From: Chloroflexota bacterium
Lineage (GTDB): Bacteria; Chloroflexota; Chloroflexia; Chloroflexales; Herpetosiphonaceae
NCBI GenBank assembly: GCA_020161265.1
Contig: JAIUOC010000005.1
Span: 186,001 to 250,000 of the forward strand
Length of the DNA: 64,000 bases
Reading direction: 5' to 3'
Shown: positions 9,395 through 19,695 of the stretch, in pieces
Position numbering within the stretch: the stretch's first letter is position 1
How the letters are laid out: each line of letters starts with the position of its first letter
Translations under genes and position numbers: made by a program
Notes under the pieces: model-generated
Told to the model about the DNA's origin: nothing
The model's input: the letters and a program-made list of their open reading frames with translations, nothing else
Database searches by the model: none

Positions 9395-11853
9395 TGATCC
9401 CAATGTAGCCACTTGATGTCAATTGGCTGTTGGCCTAAGCCATACGCTTGAATTCGTTGCGGTTGGTTGGGCAACAGATCAAGCAGATTATCGCTCCAAT
9501 TGATTTCAGCCGCAGTTTGTAGCCAAACCCCTTTGGCCGGGCGTTGACTGCTGATTTCTAGCCAATCGTCGGCAAGTCGGGTGACGCTAATTTGCGGATC
9601 ATAGGCTGGGAGATATTTGAATGGCTCGGGCCATGCGCTGGCTCTCGCCACAACCACTCCATCAATCAAGACTTGCATGCCAACCACGCTTTGTTCGGTC
9701 AAGTCTAGGTTGAGGCTGGAAATCGGGTTGGCTTGATTGGCAGCTAATTCACATTCAATGGTTTGCTCAAAAAGTAATCTGCCTTGCAAATCGTAGCCAG
9801 TTAATTGAATCGTTGCCAGTTTTGATTCAATTGTGCCATTGACCACCCAAGCCTCGATTGTTGCGCCATTGCGCTGTAATCCAGCGCTGATTGGTGCTAG
9901 CTCGCGGCCAATGCTATAGATGGCGGGTTTCTTGCGCAAGGCCGAATCGATAATGGCCCAACTAATCACTGGCCAACAATCGTTAAGTTGCCAAACTAAA
10001 GCTCCTGCCACTGCATAGCGGCCTGCGCCGCCCCAACGTCGTCGCCAGCCGCGATAGGCTGCCGCCAAAGCCTCGGCCTGCATCAATTGCGTGGCATACA
10101 CATACGATTCGAGGGTGTTTTCAAAGCGCAAGGTATCGTTGAGATACACCGCCAAACGGCGTGCGCCACCCTCCGATTTGTTGTGGTGCTCGACCGTGCG
10201 GCTTTGGGGATAGCGCTCATGCTCAGGAATGACGCTCAGCAAGGTTGGCAACGCTGCACATGATTCCATTCCAAACTCGCTGACAAAACGCCCTTCGTAT
10301 TTAGGATAATCTTGGTAGGGAGCCATCGTGCTATGCCAAACATCCCAGGTATGGCGGTCGCCACGGGTTTTATCATAGACATCGGCTCCGCCATACGGGC
10401 TGCCAGGCCAATAAATTGTGGTCGGATCGTAATTGGCACAGACTTTGGGCAACAAGCGTTCGTAAATTTCGCGGGCTGGAAAGCTGGTTTTGGTGAAATC
10501 GCCCTGAAAACTATGATCATAAGCTTTGAAAGTTTGGGCAATTTGGTAATCTTCGTTGTTGCCACACCACAGCACAATCGAGGGATGATGGCGCAAGCGC
10601 TGAACTTGGGCAATTGCCTCGGCCTCAACGCTGGCCAAAAATGCTGGATGAGCGGGATACATGCCGCAGGCAAACATAAAATCTTGCCAAACCAATAAAC
10701 CTAGCTGATCGCAAAGATCGTAAAAATGATCAACTTCGTAGATTCCGCCGCCCCAAATCCGAATCATCAACATATGGCTATCAACCGCTGCCTGCAACAA
10801 GCGGCGATAGTGCTCGTTGCTTACACGATTGGTCAGCAGATCGGCGGGAATCCAATTGGCTCCGCCGCTAAACATTGGCACATTGTTAATTTCAAACAAA
10901 AATGTTTCGCCTGTTTCATCGAGCAATGGCTCTTGCACCAAGCGCACACGCCGCACGCCAAGCTGTAATTCTTTTTGATCGAGCACCGTTTGCCCAGTAA
11001 AGACCTTGACTGCCAAGCGATAGCGATGTTGTTGACCATAGCCATGTGGCCACCATAAGTTTGGCTGATCAAGCGTGATTGAATGTTGGACATTGCCAGC
11101 AACAACCAATTGTTGTTCTTCAGCGATTAACTCGCCTGCTGGATTCCATAATTGAATCAGCACCGCAGTATCGGCTTGCGCATCCGCAACGGTTGCAGTT
11201 ACAGCAAAAACCGCCGTGCTACAATCATCAGCTACGCTGATTGGACAAGCCAGATCGCTCAAACGAGTTGCGCCCAATTCAAGGGTGATGGGCAGCCACG
11301 GACCAGCCGTCAACAGGGCTGGACCCCAATCCCAGCCATAATGATATTGGGCTTTGCGCAGATACAAACGGCTGGGATCGCCGTTCCACACCCCGAGTTG
11401 GCCCATTTTGGCTTGCAAGGCATGGCCATGCTTTAACGCCGAGCGAAATTCGATCAGCAATTGATTTGCGCCAACGTGGATTTGGTTACTGACCACTACT
11501 CGTTGCGGCACAAACATATTGTCGCTGTTTAATACTTCTTGACCATTAAGCCAAACCGTGGCGATCGTATCCAAGCCTGCGAAGTGCAAGGCGGCTGGTT
11601 GGTTGGCTTGCTCAGCGGTTAATTCAAAATCACAACGATAGAGCCAATCGACCTCAGCTACCCATTGCACCGCCAGCTCATTCAAGCCATCGAAGGGATC
11701 GGGAATGCGCTCGGCGGCGATCAAGGCTTCGTAAATTGTTCCAGGCACAGGCGCTGCCATCCAGCCTTCGCTACTCGTACTATCAGCGAACACAGTGCGT
11801 TGTGGATCACGTTGTTTGGCCTGCCATGCCTGCTGCAATGCGAGCTTTTGCAT
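9382..11853 (-). CDS. GH2 beta-mannosidase
   Basis: A glycoside hydrolase family 2 beta-mannosidase (823 residues, normal length) that releases mannose from the non-reducing end of manno-oligosaccharides. Seen: an N-terminal sugar-binding sandwich (VPGTIYEALIAAERIPDPF...YRCDFEL), HYGWDWGPAL, an immunoglobulin-like middle, then a TIM barrel with IRIWGGGIYE, the acid/base motif WCGNNED near residue 430 and the nucleophile motif VSEFGMES near 526. No signal peptide is present, so it is presumably cytoplasmic and acts on imported oligosaccharides. It is the last gene of the mannan locus. Oddity: its final residues (QERT-stop) are encoded by the AAGAACATAG end word of a dispersed repeat. Confidence 0.93.
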   Translation of the reverse strand: MQKLALQQAWQAKQRDPQRTVFADSTSSEGWMAAPVPGTIYEALIAAERIPDPFDGLNELAVQWVAEVDWLYRCDFELTAEQANQPAALHFAGLDTIATVWLNGQEVLNSDNMFVPQRVVVSNQIHVGANQLLIEFRSALKHGHALQAKMGQLGVWNGDPSRLYLRKAQYHYGWDWGPALLTAGPWLPITLELGATRLSDLACPISVADDCSTAVFAVTATVADAQADTAVLIQLWNPAGELIAEEQQLVVAGNVQHSITLDQPNLWWPHGYGQQHRYRLAVKVFTGQTVLDQKELQLGVRRVRLVQEPLLDETGETFLFEINNVPMFSGGANWIPADLLTNRVSNEHYRRLLQAAVDSHMLMIRIWGGGIYEVDHFYDLCDQLGLLVWQDFMFACGMYPAHPAFLASVEAEAIAQVQRLRHHPSIVLWCGNNEDYQIAQTFKAYDHSFQGDFTKTSFPAREIYERLLPKVCANYDPTTIYWPGSPYGGADVYDKTRGDRHTWDVWHSTMAPYQDYPKYEGRFVSEFGMESCAALPTLLSVIPEHERYPQSRTVEHHNKSEGGARRLAVYLNDTLRFENTLESYVYATQLMQAEALAAAYRGWRRRWGGAGRYAVAGALVWQLNDCWPVISWAIIDSALRKKPAIYSIGRELAPISAGLQRNGATIEAWVVNGTIESKLATIQLTGYDLQGRLLFEQTIECELAANQANPISSLNLDLTEQSVVGMQVLIDGVVVARASAWPEPFKYLPAYDPQISVTRLADDWLEISSQRPAKGVWLQTAAEINWSDNLLDLLPNQPQRIQAYGLGQQPIDIKWLHWDQERT

Positions 11854-11905
11854 GAATTATTGATGCTTTCTCTGCCACCAATTTGGTTGTGGCAAGCTAT
11901 AGAGT

Positions 11906-11986
11906 AGGGGGCAGGGGTTAGGGATCGGGGATCAGATCTAAAGCTAATCCTTATAGCTGATCCCTGAATCCTGACCTCTGATCCCT
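11906..11986. repeat. Modular inverted repeat element, copy 2
   Basis: The left arm is a run of GGGGTTAGGGATCGGGGATC-type words. The right arm holds the same words reversed (TGATCCCTGAATCCTGACCT and CTGATCCCT), so the 80 bases can fold back. It ends four bases before the manA stop codon. It could act as a transcript-end hairpin, but there is no T run. Confidence 0.7.
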
Positions 11987-11989
11987 CGG

Positions 11990-12970
11990 CTACACATACG
12001 CCCGAAGCAATTCGGCGCTTGGTTCAGGGTAGAGTTGGTATTGGCCTAATTGAGCAGGCACAATCACCGACATGCCATGGCTAAGATCAAGGCTGCCTGT
12101 GTCCCAAACCAAACTACAAGCGCCATTGATCACCGTCCAACAATCGAAACTGGTTACCGAGGTGCTCAGTGCTTGGATGCGGTTGAGTTGCCAGTGCTCC
12201 AAGCTGAAAAATGGACAACGTACCAGCAAACGTACCTCAGCATTCAGTTTGGTTGGTGTTACTAAGGCTGGCGCGGTTGCCGCAAAATCCAACACTTCGA
12301 AAGCTTGCTCAAGATGCAGTTGGCGCGGCAAGCCTGTGGCAGCATCACGCCGATCGTAATCGTAAACCCGATAGGTCAGATCTGATTTTTGCTGAATTTC
12401 GAACAGCACCACCCCAGGATTGATCGCATGAATCGTTTTGGCTGGCACAAATACCAAATCGCCTGCTTGTACTGCGACTTGACGTAATAAATCGGGCAAT
12501 GTATTGGTGGCTAAGGCCGCTTCGCAGGCTTGGCGATTGGTTGCCTCGCGAAAGCCATGCACAACCTCGGCTCCGTTTTCAGCTTCGAGAATGTACCAAG
12601 CCTCGGTTTTGCCGTGAAATCCGGTGGCGGCCTCGCGGCTGTGGGCGTACTCATCGTCGGGATGCACCTGCACCGAGAGCGGTTGGGCAGCGGCGATGAA
12701 TTTCAACAACAACGGAAAATCGTTGCCATAGCGTTCGCTGGTGGTTGTGCCAACCAAGGCCGCCCCAAATTGGCTGGTAACTTGGGCTAAACTTTGGCCA
12801 GCCAACGCGCCATTGACGATCAGATTTTGATCGTAGACCTGCCAAACTTCGCCCAGCTTGCTTTGCTCGGCTTCGGGCAAGTGCAGCCAGCGAGCCAATT
12901 GGGGACCACCCCAAATTGGCTCGACATAGCGTGCTTGGGTCAGCAACGGATAGAGCTCGATCACGCTCAT
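11990..12970 (-). CDS. manA: Class I mannose-6-phosphate isomerase
   Basis: Interconverts mannose-6-phosphate and fructose-6-phosphate, carrying mannose from the locus into glycolysis. Seen: [10 protein letters not shown] (zinc-binding QVHP motif of the cupin-type type I isomerases), [33 protein letters not shown] and [10 protein letters not shown]. The 326-residue length suits the short bacterial form. The ATG at 12970 overlaps the esterase stop as ATGA and has GAGGAA upstream. The eight-codon-longer alternative has no such support. A mannose kinase and phosphomannomutase would also be needed and are not in the window. Confidence 0.95.
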   Translation of the reverse strand: MSVIELYPLLTQARYVEPIWGGPQLARWLHLPEAEQSKLGEVWQVYDQNLIVNGALAGQSLAQVTSQFGAALVGTTTSERYGNDFPLLLKFIAAAQPLSVQVHPDDEYAHSREAATGFHGKTEAWYILEAENGAEVVHGFREATNRQACEAALATNTLPDLLRQVAVQAGDLVFVPAKTIHAINPGVVLFEIQQKSDLTYRVYDYDRRDAATGLPRQLHLEQAFEVLDFAATAPALVTPTKLNAEVRLLVRCPFFSLEHWQLNRIQALSTSVTSFDCWTVINGACSLVWDTGSLDLSHGMSVIVPAQLGQYQLYPEPSAELLRAYV

Positions 12971-13953
12971 GCAGTGCGTTCCTCGTTGCCCCACAGTTTG
13001 GCAAGGAATTTGAGTTTTTCCAAGGTTTGGAAGTTCTCGCCGCCTTCATGGCGATTGAATTGCCAAACCGTGATCTCTTTTGGCCCTGCATAATGGTTGT
13101 AAGCAGCAAAAACGGTCGATGGCGGACAAACATCATCCATCAAGCCAACCGAGAAAAGGGTTGGGCAGGTAGCACGAGCAGCGAATTGCATGCCATCGAA
13201 ATAATCTAAGGTGTTGAATACTTGCTCGATTTTGGTGCGATGGCGGGCGCAATATTGGGCCACTTCGGCATATGGGTAGGTATCAACCATGGTGGTGGCA
13301 CGGCGATAGTGACATAAAAATGGCACATCGGGCAGCACTGCCGCAACATCTGGTTGCAAGCCAGCCGCTGCCAGCGAGATGCCGCCACCTTGACTGCCAC
13401 CTGCCAAAGCCACTTTGCCAGCATCCACCAAGGGATGTGAACGAGCGGCCTCGATTGCCCGCACCGCATCGGTGAACAAGCGGCGGTAGTAGTAGGTTTG
13501 TGGGTTGAGTACGCCGCGGGTCATAAAGCCAGGAATTTGGGGATTGCCACCCTCAATTTCGGTGTCAGGTGTATCGCCAGTGCGCCAATTCGAGCCTTGG
13601 CCGCGATTATCCATGGCGAAGACGGCATAGCCTGCGGTTGGCCACAGCAGCCAATCGATCGCCAAACCACGCCCGCCGCCATAGCCAATATATTCAACCA
13701 CACAGGGAATTGGCTTGGTGGTATTGCGTGGCAGCAAGAACCAACCCTTAATTGGCTGCCCACCATAGCCGTTGAAGGTCACATCGTAGGCTTCGATCAA
13801 GGGCAAGCCCATATCGTAAGGCTCAAAGCTGGCGTTTAATGGATATTGGCGGGCAGCGGCTAAAGTGCTTTGCCAAAATTGGTCAAAATCGGCTGGCTCG
13901 TTGCGATCAGGCCGATATTCGCGCAGTTGTTCTAAGGGCATATCAAAATGCAT
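12967..13953 (-). CDS. CE7-family acetyl (xylan/mannan) esterase
   Basis: An alpha/beta-hydrolase of carbohydrate esterase family 7 (acetyl xylan esterase/cephalosporin-C deacetylase), 328 residues. Seen: family opening [27 protein letters not shown] motif ([15 protein letters not shown]), nucleophile elbow GGSQGG near residue 188, acid residue in [12 protein letters not shown] and HE motif NRHEGGE with the catalytic His. There is no signal peptide, so it probably deacetylates imported oligosaccharides. Its position between epimerase and manA suggests acetylated mannan as the in vivo substrate rather than xylan; that is inference. It is tightly packed: five bases after the epimerase stop and overlapping manA. 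Confidence 0.92.
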   Translation of the reverse strand: MHFDMPLEQLREYRPDRNEPADFDQFWQSTLAAARQYPLNASFEPYDMGLPLIEAYDVTFNGYGGQPIKGWFLLPRNTTKPIPCVVEYIGYGGGRGLAIDWLLWPTAGYAVFAMDNRGQGSNWRTGDTPDTEIEGGNPQIPGFMTRGVLNPQTYYYRRLFTDAVRAIEAARSHPLVDAGKVALAGGSQGGGISLAAAGLQPDVAAVLPDVPFLCHYRRATTMVDTYPYAEVAQYCARHRTKIEQVFNTLDYFDGMQFAARATCPTLFSVGLMDDVCPPSTVFAAYNHYAGPKEITVWQFNRHEGGENFQTLEKLKFLAKLWGNEERTA

Positions 13954-13958
13954 GGCAG

Positions 13959-15209
13959 TTACCCTCGCATCTGAACACTCACATTGTGTTCAGCTAAACG
14001 TTCGATCATTTCAAAACAAACGCGGGCATGGTGATACGGGCATTCCCATGGGCCAACTTTTGGAATCGCTCCCAACGGCTGGTTTTGAGCGTCAAGAATT
14101 TTGAACCAATCACCATGATCGTGGTCGATAAAATAGCGTTGAATAAAACTCCAACTATCATAGGCGGCTTGAGCAAACTCAGGTTTGCCAGTAGCCTGAT
14201 AGGCGTTGTAGAAGCCAACAACGGCTTCAGCTTGGGGCCACCAATGGCGTTCTAAATTAATTGAGCCATCGGGAGCGCGTTCGTGAATAATGCTGCCATC
14301 GGCGTGGCGACCATTGCGATAGACCGCATCGGCCATGCCAAGGGCTAAAGTTTCGGTCTTGGCAATCAACCGAGCATCGCCCAGCACATGGGCGGCTTCC
14401 ATCAACAACCAACTGCCTTCAATATCGTGGCCATAGGAAATGCCATGTTCGTGGTGGTTCCATTGGTCATCGAAAAAGAGATGAAAACGACCTTGAACCG
14501 GATCGATGATATGTTCGCAGCAGGCCTCGATCAGGCTAGCCAATTGCTGGCGCACATCAGCCACATCCCAAACCCGCACCAAGTTGGCATAGGCTTCCAT
14601 CATATGCAACATAGTGTTCATGGTTTTGCGAGCTTCTGGCTCAAGCTTGCTCAGCCGGCTATCGCCCAAGGGTTGCCAAACCCGATCACAGCCCTCAATA
14701 TAGCCACCATAAACCGCATCAAAGGCATGATTTTCGATCAAGTGAAACAGGGTTTGCGCCAATTCTAAGGCGCTCTGATCACCTGTAGCTCGGACATATT
14801 CAGCCAACCCGTAGATGGCGAACGATTGAGCATAGGTTTGTTTATGGTCGGCCAAAGGCTGGCCGTTGGCATCGATCGACCAATACAATCCGCCGTATGT
14901 TTGATCCCAAAAAGCCTGTTTGAGGTAGGCATAGGCATACTCAGCCACCGCCAAATCGCGGGGATCGCCAAGCATGCGATAGGCACAGGCAAACGTCCAG
15001 AGAATCCGGCCACATAATACGGCTGAGCGAGGAAACTCATTATGGATTGTCAGATCGTTGGTTAAGCCGCCATAAAAGCCACCGTGCTCATGATCAAGCG
15101 TGTGGTTTGCCCAAAAAGGCAAAATATTGCCCAACACTTCATCGCGAAACTGGGCTTGCCAAATTTCGCGCAAGCCATGATCAAAGCCGCCATCTACGAG
15201 ATTCGCCAT
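13959..15209 (-). CDS. AGE-family epimerase (cellobiose/mannobiose 2-epimerase type)
   Basis: An N-acylglucosamine 2-epimerase-fold (alpha6/alpha6 barrel) enzyme of 416 residues. Family members interconvert reducing-end glucose and mannose in beta-1,4-linked disaccharides. Seen: [17 protein letters not shown], conserved [23 protein letters not shown] and [13 protein letters not shown], the His-bearing motifs of cellobiose 2-epimerases. In known mannan pathways this enzyme turns mannobiose into mannosyl-glucose for a GH130 phosphorylase. A GH130 gene lies in the same locus, so mannobiose 2-epimerase is the likely role. The GH5 stop and this ATG overlap as TAATG, with GAAGGA upstream. Confidence 0.9.
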   Translation of the reverse strand: MANLVDGGFDHGLREIWQAQFRDEVLGNILPFWANHTLDHEHGGFYGGLTNDLTIHNEFPRSAVLCGRILWTFACAYRMLGDPRDLAVAEYAYAYLKQAFWDQTYGGLYWSIDANGQPLADHKQTYAQSFAIYGLAEYVRATGDQSALELAQTLFHLIENHAFDAVYGGYIEGCDRVWQPLGDSRLSKLEPEARKTMNTMLHMMEAYANLVRVWDVADVRQQLASLIEACCEHIIDPVQGRFHLFFDDQWNHHEHGISYGHDIEGSWLLMEAAHVLGDARLIAKTETLALGMADAVYRNGRHADGSIIHERAPDGSINLERHWWPQAEAVVGFYNAYQATGKPEFAQAAYDSWSFIQRYFIDHDHGDWFKILDAQNQPLGAIPKVGPWECPYHHARVCFEMIERLAEHNVSVQMRG

Positions 15210-16222
15210 TATTTTATTCCTTCTGGCGCTTCGGGTATACGGGCAGCGAGGAGCAAATCGAGTAAATCACGGTCAACGGAATAGCCATCAACAACTTCGT
15301 AGCGAGCATGTGGTCGGCCATGATTAATAATTCCAAATGCTCCTTCAAACTCCCAGAGACCGAAGCCCCAACCAAATTCTTGATAAACGCTGAGCAGATC
15401 GCGGAACCAACGCAAAGCAACATCATTGGGGGTACGGTTGTAGCAGCCAAATTCACCAATATGGATGGCGACGTTCCGCGCTTGTACGTCGCGCCATGGT
15501 TGGTAAAATTCAACTAAGCCGGCCCGATCCCAATAATGGTTGTGCCAGGTTACAGGGTAGGTTGGTGCCGCTAAACCTTCGTGACCATCCCACCAACTTG
15601 CTTGATAGTGGCTCACCGCCATTGGCTGATAGCCGCGACCGCTGTGGGTTACGCCCAAATCAGCGAGTTCGGGCATTGCCAAGTGCCCACCACCAAGCCC
15701 ATCGATCACAATCGCCCGTTGTGGGTCGATTGCGCGAATTGCTGCGACCGTCCGTTGCATGATCGCCGCATGGTTGAGTCGCGTCAAGCCATACTGATCG
15801 ACATTGGGCGGTTCGTTGAGCAAATCGAAGCTTAATTGGCTAGCCGAAATACCCTTGTAGCGTTGGGCGAAATACTCCCACAGCCACACGAAGCCTGCCT
15901 GAGCTTCGGCATCCAGCCATAAATTATGCCGTTCGAGATCGTTCCCATTGATACAATAGCCAGGCGCTCGATGCAAATTTAGGCTGACATGCAGGCCATA
16001 TTCACGACATGCTGCGATATAACGGTCAATATACCCGATGATCGTCTCATCGGGATTGGTATAGTGCCAATCGCGAGTCCAAAACCAATAATTGGTTGGA
16101 ATCCGAATGAAATTAAAGCCCTGTTTGGCGATCCAGGTTAAGGCTTTATGGTCTGGCTCGGCTGGCAACTTGCCTGGAACATAATGATACATCCATTGTA
16201 AATTGAAGCCATAATGTGGCAT
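15209..16222 (-). CDS. GH5 glycoside hydrolase (endo-mannanase/glucanase-like)
   Basis: A single-domain family 5 enzyme, 337 residues from the chosen ATG at 16222. Seen: GFNLQWMYHY at the N terminus, FIRIPTNYWFW, NLHRAPGY, acid/base motif FDLLNEPPN, NHYWDRAG, nucleophile motif HIGEFGCYN and WGFGLWEFEGAFG. A longer open frame starts at GTG 16336 and would add a hydrophobic stretch, but it has no ribosome-binding site, while 16222 has GAAGGAT. I therefore treat the enzyme as cytoplasmic. The pathway context (GH130, 2-epimerase, beta-mannosidase) favours beta-1,4-mannan oligosaccharides. GH5 subfamilies also cleave other glucans, so specificity is inferred. Confidence 0.85.
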   Translation of the reverse strand: MPHYGFNLQWMYHYVPGKLPAEPDHKALTWIAKQGFNFIRIPTNYWFWTRDWHYTNPDETIIGYIDRYIAACREYGLHVSLNLHRAPGYCINGNDLERHNLWLDAEAQAGFVWLWEYFAQRYKGISASQLSFDLLNEPPNVDQYGLTRLNHAAIMQRTVAAIRAIDPQRAIVIDGLGGGHLAMPELADLGVTHSGRGYQPMAVSHYQASWWDGHEGLAAPTYPVTWHNHYWDRAGLVEFYQPWRDVQARNVAIHIGEFGCYNRTPNDVALRWFRDLLSVYQEFGWGFGLWEFEGAFGIINHGRPHARYEVVDGYSVDRDLLDLLLAARIPEAPEGIK

Positions 16223-16368
16223 GAAACCATCCTTCGGGCTATTTTTTGCCAATAAAAAGCCACATAGGCCGCTGAGCGCCACTATCACGCACGCCACTGA
16301 TTGATAATTGTGCAACTGATAGCGACGACCCAACACCTACATGGCCAATGCTTGCCCCGCAATAAGGT

Positions 16369-18144
16369 TTATTGCTTGACTAATTTCAAGGCTAAATCGT
16401 AGTTGAAGCTTGGCACCGCAATGCTGGCTGCGTCGGCTTCAAGGGTTACCGTCGTTGGTTGCGACCATGCGCCAGTTTGCGGGTCGTACCACGTTGCTTG
16501 GTAGCTGCCGGCCTCAAGCCCATTCAACTTAAGCGTCAAATCGGCGTAGGTTGGTGGTACATATTCCCATGTATCGTTAAATTCACGCTTTTTGAGCGCT
16601 TCTTCATAGGCTTTGGTTAATGCTTCAGGCTCGTATTCGTTGCTGCGCACCCAGACTAAAGCCTGCGATTGCGTTTGTAAGGCCAAGGCCCGCGCTTTCA
16701 ACGGTGAAACTTGGGCCACAACTGGGCTGTAGATCGTGAGATCTTGGTCTTTGAAAAATTCGGCCAACTTGCTGTATTCGCTCCACAAGTTGTCGGGATC
16801 GACCAAAGTATCCCACCACCAATACATGCCGCTGCCAGCAAAGCCACTGAATGGCGCAGCCCACAAGCCTTGATGAAACTGCCAAACATCCCGATTGATT
16901 ACCTCGTCGCGCCCAGTGCCAGCATAGCCAAGTTCACTGACCAAGGCTGGTTTTTGTGGTGCTGCCGCGTTCAACTCACGGATTACCAAGGGGAAGGCTT
17001 GGCCTAAATCGCGGCCTGTGTAATCGTGGTGTTGGGTGAAGTTGATCTCTGGTTGTACCCACATCGAGGTACTGGTATTGCTGGCATAGCTGGTTGAAAC
17101 CAAATGTTGATAGGGATCAAACTGGGCCAAATGACGGGTCATTTCGCTGATCCATGGCTGCATCAAAGCATCATTGATTGGTGTCCAATTGGCTTCGTTC
17201 CACCATTCCCAAGCGAATAGGCTGGGTGAATGTGCCCAACGAGCCGCGATGTAACGCACTCGATGCTTGAACACTTCGCGCGATTGAATATCGGTGGCAA
17301 ACAAGCGCGGCTCGGCAATTGGCCCGCCATTCGCAGCGTTATACGGATTACTGGCCCACTCTGAATCAGTGGTGGTGCTAAATGCGCCATGGTTGATCAG
17401 CGTTAACATAATTGTGATGTTGCGCTGTTCGGCCAATTTGAAAATTTGGTCAAGCATCCACGCTTGTTGCATGCGTTTGGAATAATCGCCTAAGCCGGTA
17501 TCTTGCCATTCGATGCCAAACGACCATGAGGCCATCCAAATTCGCGCAATATTGCCACCGTTTTTGCTTAATTGATCAAACCAGTGTTCATATTCGCGCA
17601 AAATGCCCGTGCCTTGTTGGGTTGACCAGCCCAAATTGAGGCCGATTGGCATAAAGAAGGTGCCATCTTGGCGGGCGAAATAGCGCGGATTGCTGGTGTT
17701 GATCCGTACAAAGCCTGGCGATTGCTTATTCGCTGAAACTTCAATCGTAATCACGTCGCTGCTCAGCGCTGGCTTGGCTAGCTCGGCCTTTACTTGCCAT
17801 GCCCCTGGTTCGCTCGGCGTAAAGCGTACCCGCCATTCAGGGTTGCCTTTGGGTTGCAGCGAAAGTTGATCAAAATCTTGATACCAAAAGGCTGGCACGC
17901 GATAAATTTGGCCGGTTGCCGAGATAAAACTCACCATTAGATCGATTTGATTTGGATCGTAAGGATTGGCAACTTTGATATTGGTATCGATCGCCAACTC
18001 AATTGTGCCAAAAACCGCAGCATTGCCGGTTAAGGTACGTAAGCCGAGCGTTTGGTTGCCGCCCGATTCGTCAGCTTGGGTGCAGGCTGCAATCAACAGC
18101 AGCAGAACCATCCATAGGTGCAAACGATAGAGCCATCGACGCAT
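16369..18144 (-). CDS. Surface lipoprotein with DUF5060-like and GH5-like catalytic domains
   Basis: An exported lipoprotein of 591 residues with signal peptide and lipobox LIAAC. Residues about 40-135 resemble the DUF5060 beta-sandwich that precedes glycosidases (FGTIELAIDTNI...FTPSEPGAWQVKAEL). Residues about 150-470 are a TIM-barrel hydrolase with RYFARQDGTFFMPIGLN, WEWWNEANW (acid/base Glu), LVSELGYAGTG (probable nucleophile) and GMYWWWDTLV. A small C-terminal sandwich follows. Its role would be cleavage of mannan or glucomannan outside the membrane before uptake. Exact specificity cannot be read. It is followed by the GH5 gene after about 146 bases in which I see no clear promoter. Confidence 0.85.
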   Translation of the reverse strand: MRRWLYRLHLWMVLLLLIAACTQADESGGNQTLGLRTLTGNAAVFGTIELAIDTNIKVANPYDPNQIDLMVSFISATGQIYRVPAFWYQDFDQLSLQPKGNPEWRVRFTPSEPGAWQVKAELAKPALSSDVITIEVSANKQSPGFVRINTSNPRYFARQDGTFFMPIGLNLGWSTQQGTGILREYEHWFDQLSKNGGNIARIWMASWSFGIEWQDTGLGDYSKRMQQAWMLDQIFKLAEQRNITIMLTLINHGAFSTTTDSEWASNPYNAANGGPIAEPRLFATDIQSREVFKHRVRYIAARWAHSPSLFAWEWWNEANWTPINDALMQPWISEMTRHLAQFDPYQHLVSTSYASNTSTSMWVQPEINFTQHHDYTGRDLGQAFPLVIRELNAAAPQKPALVSELGYAGTGRDEVINRDVWQFHQGLWAAPFSGFAGSGMYWWWDTLVDPDNLWSEYSKLAEFFKDQDLTIYSPVVAQVSPLKARALALQTQSQALVWVRSNEYEPEALTKAYEEALKKREFNDTWEYVPPTYADLTLKLNGLEAGSYQATWYDPQTGAWSQPTTVTLEADAASIAVPSFNYDLALKLVKQ

Positions 18145-18191
18145 AATTCCCCCTGTACAACTTCAAATCCCGAAGCGGCGCAATTACTGCC

Positions 18192-19544
18192 CTATGGTTG
18201 TAAATTGCGATTCATGATCTCCGCTGCTTGATCTAAAGCATCTTGGGGATCAGCGTTGTTGTAGACGACTTCTTGCAATAATTTTTGGACATCGGTGGTG
18301 CTTTCTTCCCAGCCAACGCACTTGGGCGGACCTGCCGATTGCTCCAACAAGCCACGGAAGCCAGCTTCGATATGGGTTGGCATTTTGGCGGCGCTCAGCA
18401 AGGGCAAACTTGGCGGCACATAATAGTTACTGGCACTTTGGGCATAGGTCGATTGAGCGGCGACCGCTTCTTCGGTATACAAAAAGCGAATAAATTCGGC
18501 AGCCAAATCTTTGTTCTGCGAGGCTTCCATTACGCCGATGACCCGCCCGCCAAGGAACGAGACACTTTGGCCTTTGGGGCTTTTGGGCAGTGGAGCTAAA
18601 TCCCATTTGCCCGCCAACTCAGGCCGATTAAATTCAATGCTGGCAACGCTCCATGTTCCGGCATAGCTCACCAGATAATCGCCACTTTCGAGGCCACCTT
18701 CAATATCGAGGGCGGTATCGGTGGGAATTTGATATTTGGTGTAGAGATCGCGGAAGTAGGTCAATGCTTGTAAGCCAGCCGCCGAATTAATTGTGGCTTT
18801 GGAGCAATCGTCGTTATACAAACTGCCACCAGCTGAATATAAAAAGGTAAAGTAGCTGATCCAGCCAGCGTTATCCCAGCCAATCGCAAAGCCTTTTTTA
18901 TTGATCGTGCGAGCTTTTTCTAGCACTTTGGTCAGTTCAGTCCAGTTTTGGGGAGCTTGCTGCATACCGACTAAATCGCGTAGCAGATCGGTGCGATAGA
19001 ACATTCCCATCAACGCCACATCGAGTTGCAATGCATAGACCTCGCCTGTATCCAAAATCAACGAATCTTGGAGTTGCGGCAACATCTTTTGCTTAACATC
19101 GCTTACCACATCAGGATAGGCCTTTTGCAGATCGATCATCCCGCCCAATTTGCCAAACTCGATGCCCCACGACATGCCGCCAGCCATCAGATCTGGCCCG
19201 CGATCGGCGGCGATGGCCTCAAGAATTTGGGTATGGGCATCGCTCCAAGGCAAGGCTTGAACTTTGATCAAGACCCCAGGATTTTTCTGCACAAAAACAT
19301 CTGCTGCTGCTTGAATTGAAAGTGCCTCGACCTCTGAGCCAGTTGACCAAATAACCAAGGCCTTATCTGCCGAGTTGGCGAGGGCTGGTACGGCGGTTGG
19401 CGGCGTGTCGGTGGGTAAGCTGGTTGGGTTGATTTGGGTTGGTGGCGTGGCTGCTTGACCGCAAGCTGCCAAAATCAGCAGAACGATCAAACTGAATCCG
19501 AGGCTCCGAACTGTGCGGGGTGGCTGAGATGGCTTACGGTGCAT
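18192..19544 (-). CDS. Family 1 extracellular sugar-binding lipoprotein of an ABC importer
   Basis: A 450-residue substrate-binding lipoprotein. The ATG at 19544 is preceded by GGGAGG and opens a signal peptide with lipobox LILAACGQ, then a P/T-rich linker. The mature domain is of the MalE/UgpB type (FVQKNPGVLIKVQALPWSD, GGMSWGIEFGKLGG, AGTWSVASIEFNRPELAGKWDLAPLP, FLGGRVIGVMEAS). It presumably captures manno-oligosaccharides. No permease or ATPase gene is in the locus, which is unusual: partners must be encoded elsewhere. Its own promoter and two operator-like palindromes lie directly upstream. Confidence 0.9.
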   Translation of the reverse strand: MHRKPSQPPRTVRSLGFSLIVLLILAACGQAATPPTQINPTSLPTDTPPTAVPALANSADKALVIWSTGSEVEALSIQAAADVFVQKNPGVLIKVQALPWSDAHTQILEAIAADRGPDLMAGGMSWGIEFGKLGGMIDLQKAYPDVVSDVKQKMLPQLQDSLILDTGEVYALQLDVALMGMFYRTDLLRDLVGMQQAPQNWTELTKVLEKARTINKKGFAIGWDNAGWISYFTFLYSAGGSLYNDDCSKATINSAAGLQALTYFRDLYTKYQIPTDTALDIEGGLESGDYLVSYAGTWSVASIEFNRPELAGKWDLAPLPKSPKGQSVSFLGGRVIGVMEASQNKDLAAEFIRFLYTEEAVAAQSTYAQSASNYYVPPSLPLLSAAKMPTHIEAGFRGLLEQSAGPPKCVGWEESTTDVQKLLQEVVYNNADPQDALDQAAEIMNRNLQP

Positions 19545-19570
19545 AACGCTGACCTCCCTTGGCCTATACA

Positions 19571-19582
19571 TGCATCGATGCA
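19571..19582. promoter_or_regulatory. LacI-family operator candidate 1
   Basis: The perfect 12-bp palindrome TGCATCGATGCA with a central CG, the usual symmetry of LacI/GalR operators. It lies downstream of the predicted -10 of the binding-protein gene, in the transcribed leader, where a repressor could act as a roadblock. Confidence 0.5.
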
Positions 19583-19606
19583 GGTTGTTTGGGTATTGGC
19601 AGGTTG

Positions 19607-19617
19607 TGCATCGATAA
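19607..19617. promoter_or_regulatory. LacI-family operator candidate 2
   Basis: TGCATCGATAA is a near-copy of the palindrome at 19571. The two centres are about 36 bases apart, and this one sits ten bases from the -10 box. The repetition of TGCATCGAT in one promoter supports regulator binding. Confidence 0.45.
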
Positions 19618-19626
19618 CCCTTCCCA

Positions 19627-19655
19627 AACATAATTAAGTATATATGTTAGTGCAA
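19627..19655 (-). promoter_or_regulatory. Promoter of the sugar-binding lipoprotein gene
   Basis: On the minus strand: TTGCAC (19655-19650), a 17-base spacer, TATGTT (19632-19627). It is followed by the two operator candidates and the start codon about 80 bases on. Confidence 0.5.
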
Positions 19656-19695
19656 GTCTAGCGCTATCCCTTGGGCCAGCATCAATCTTCCTATT

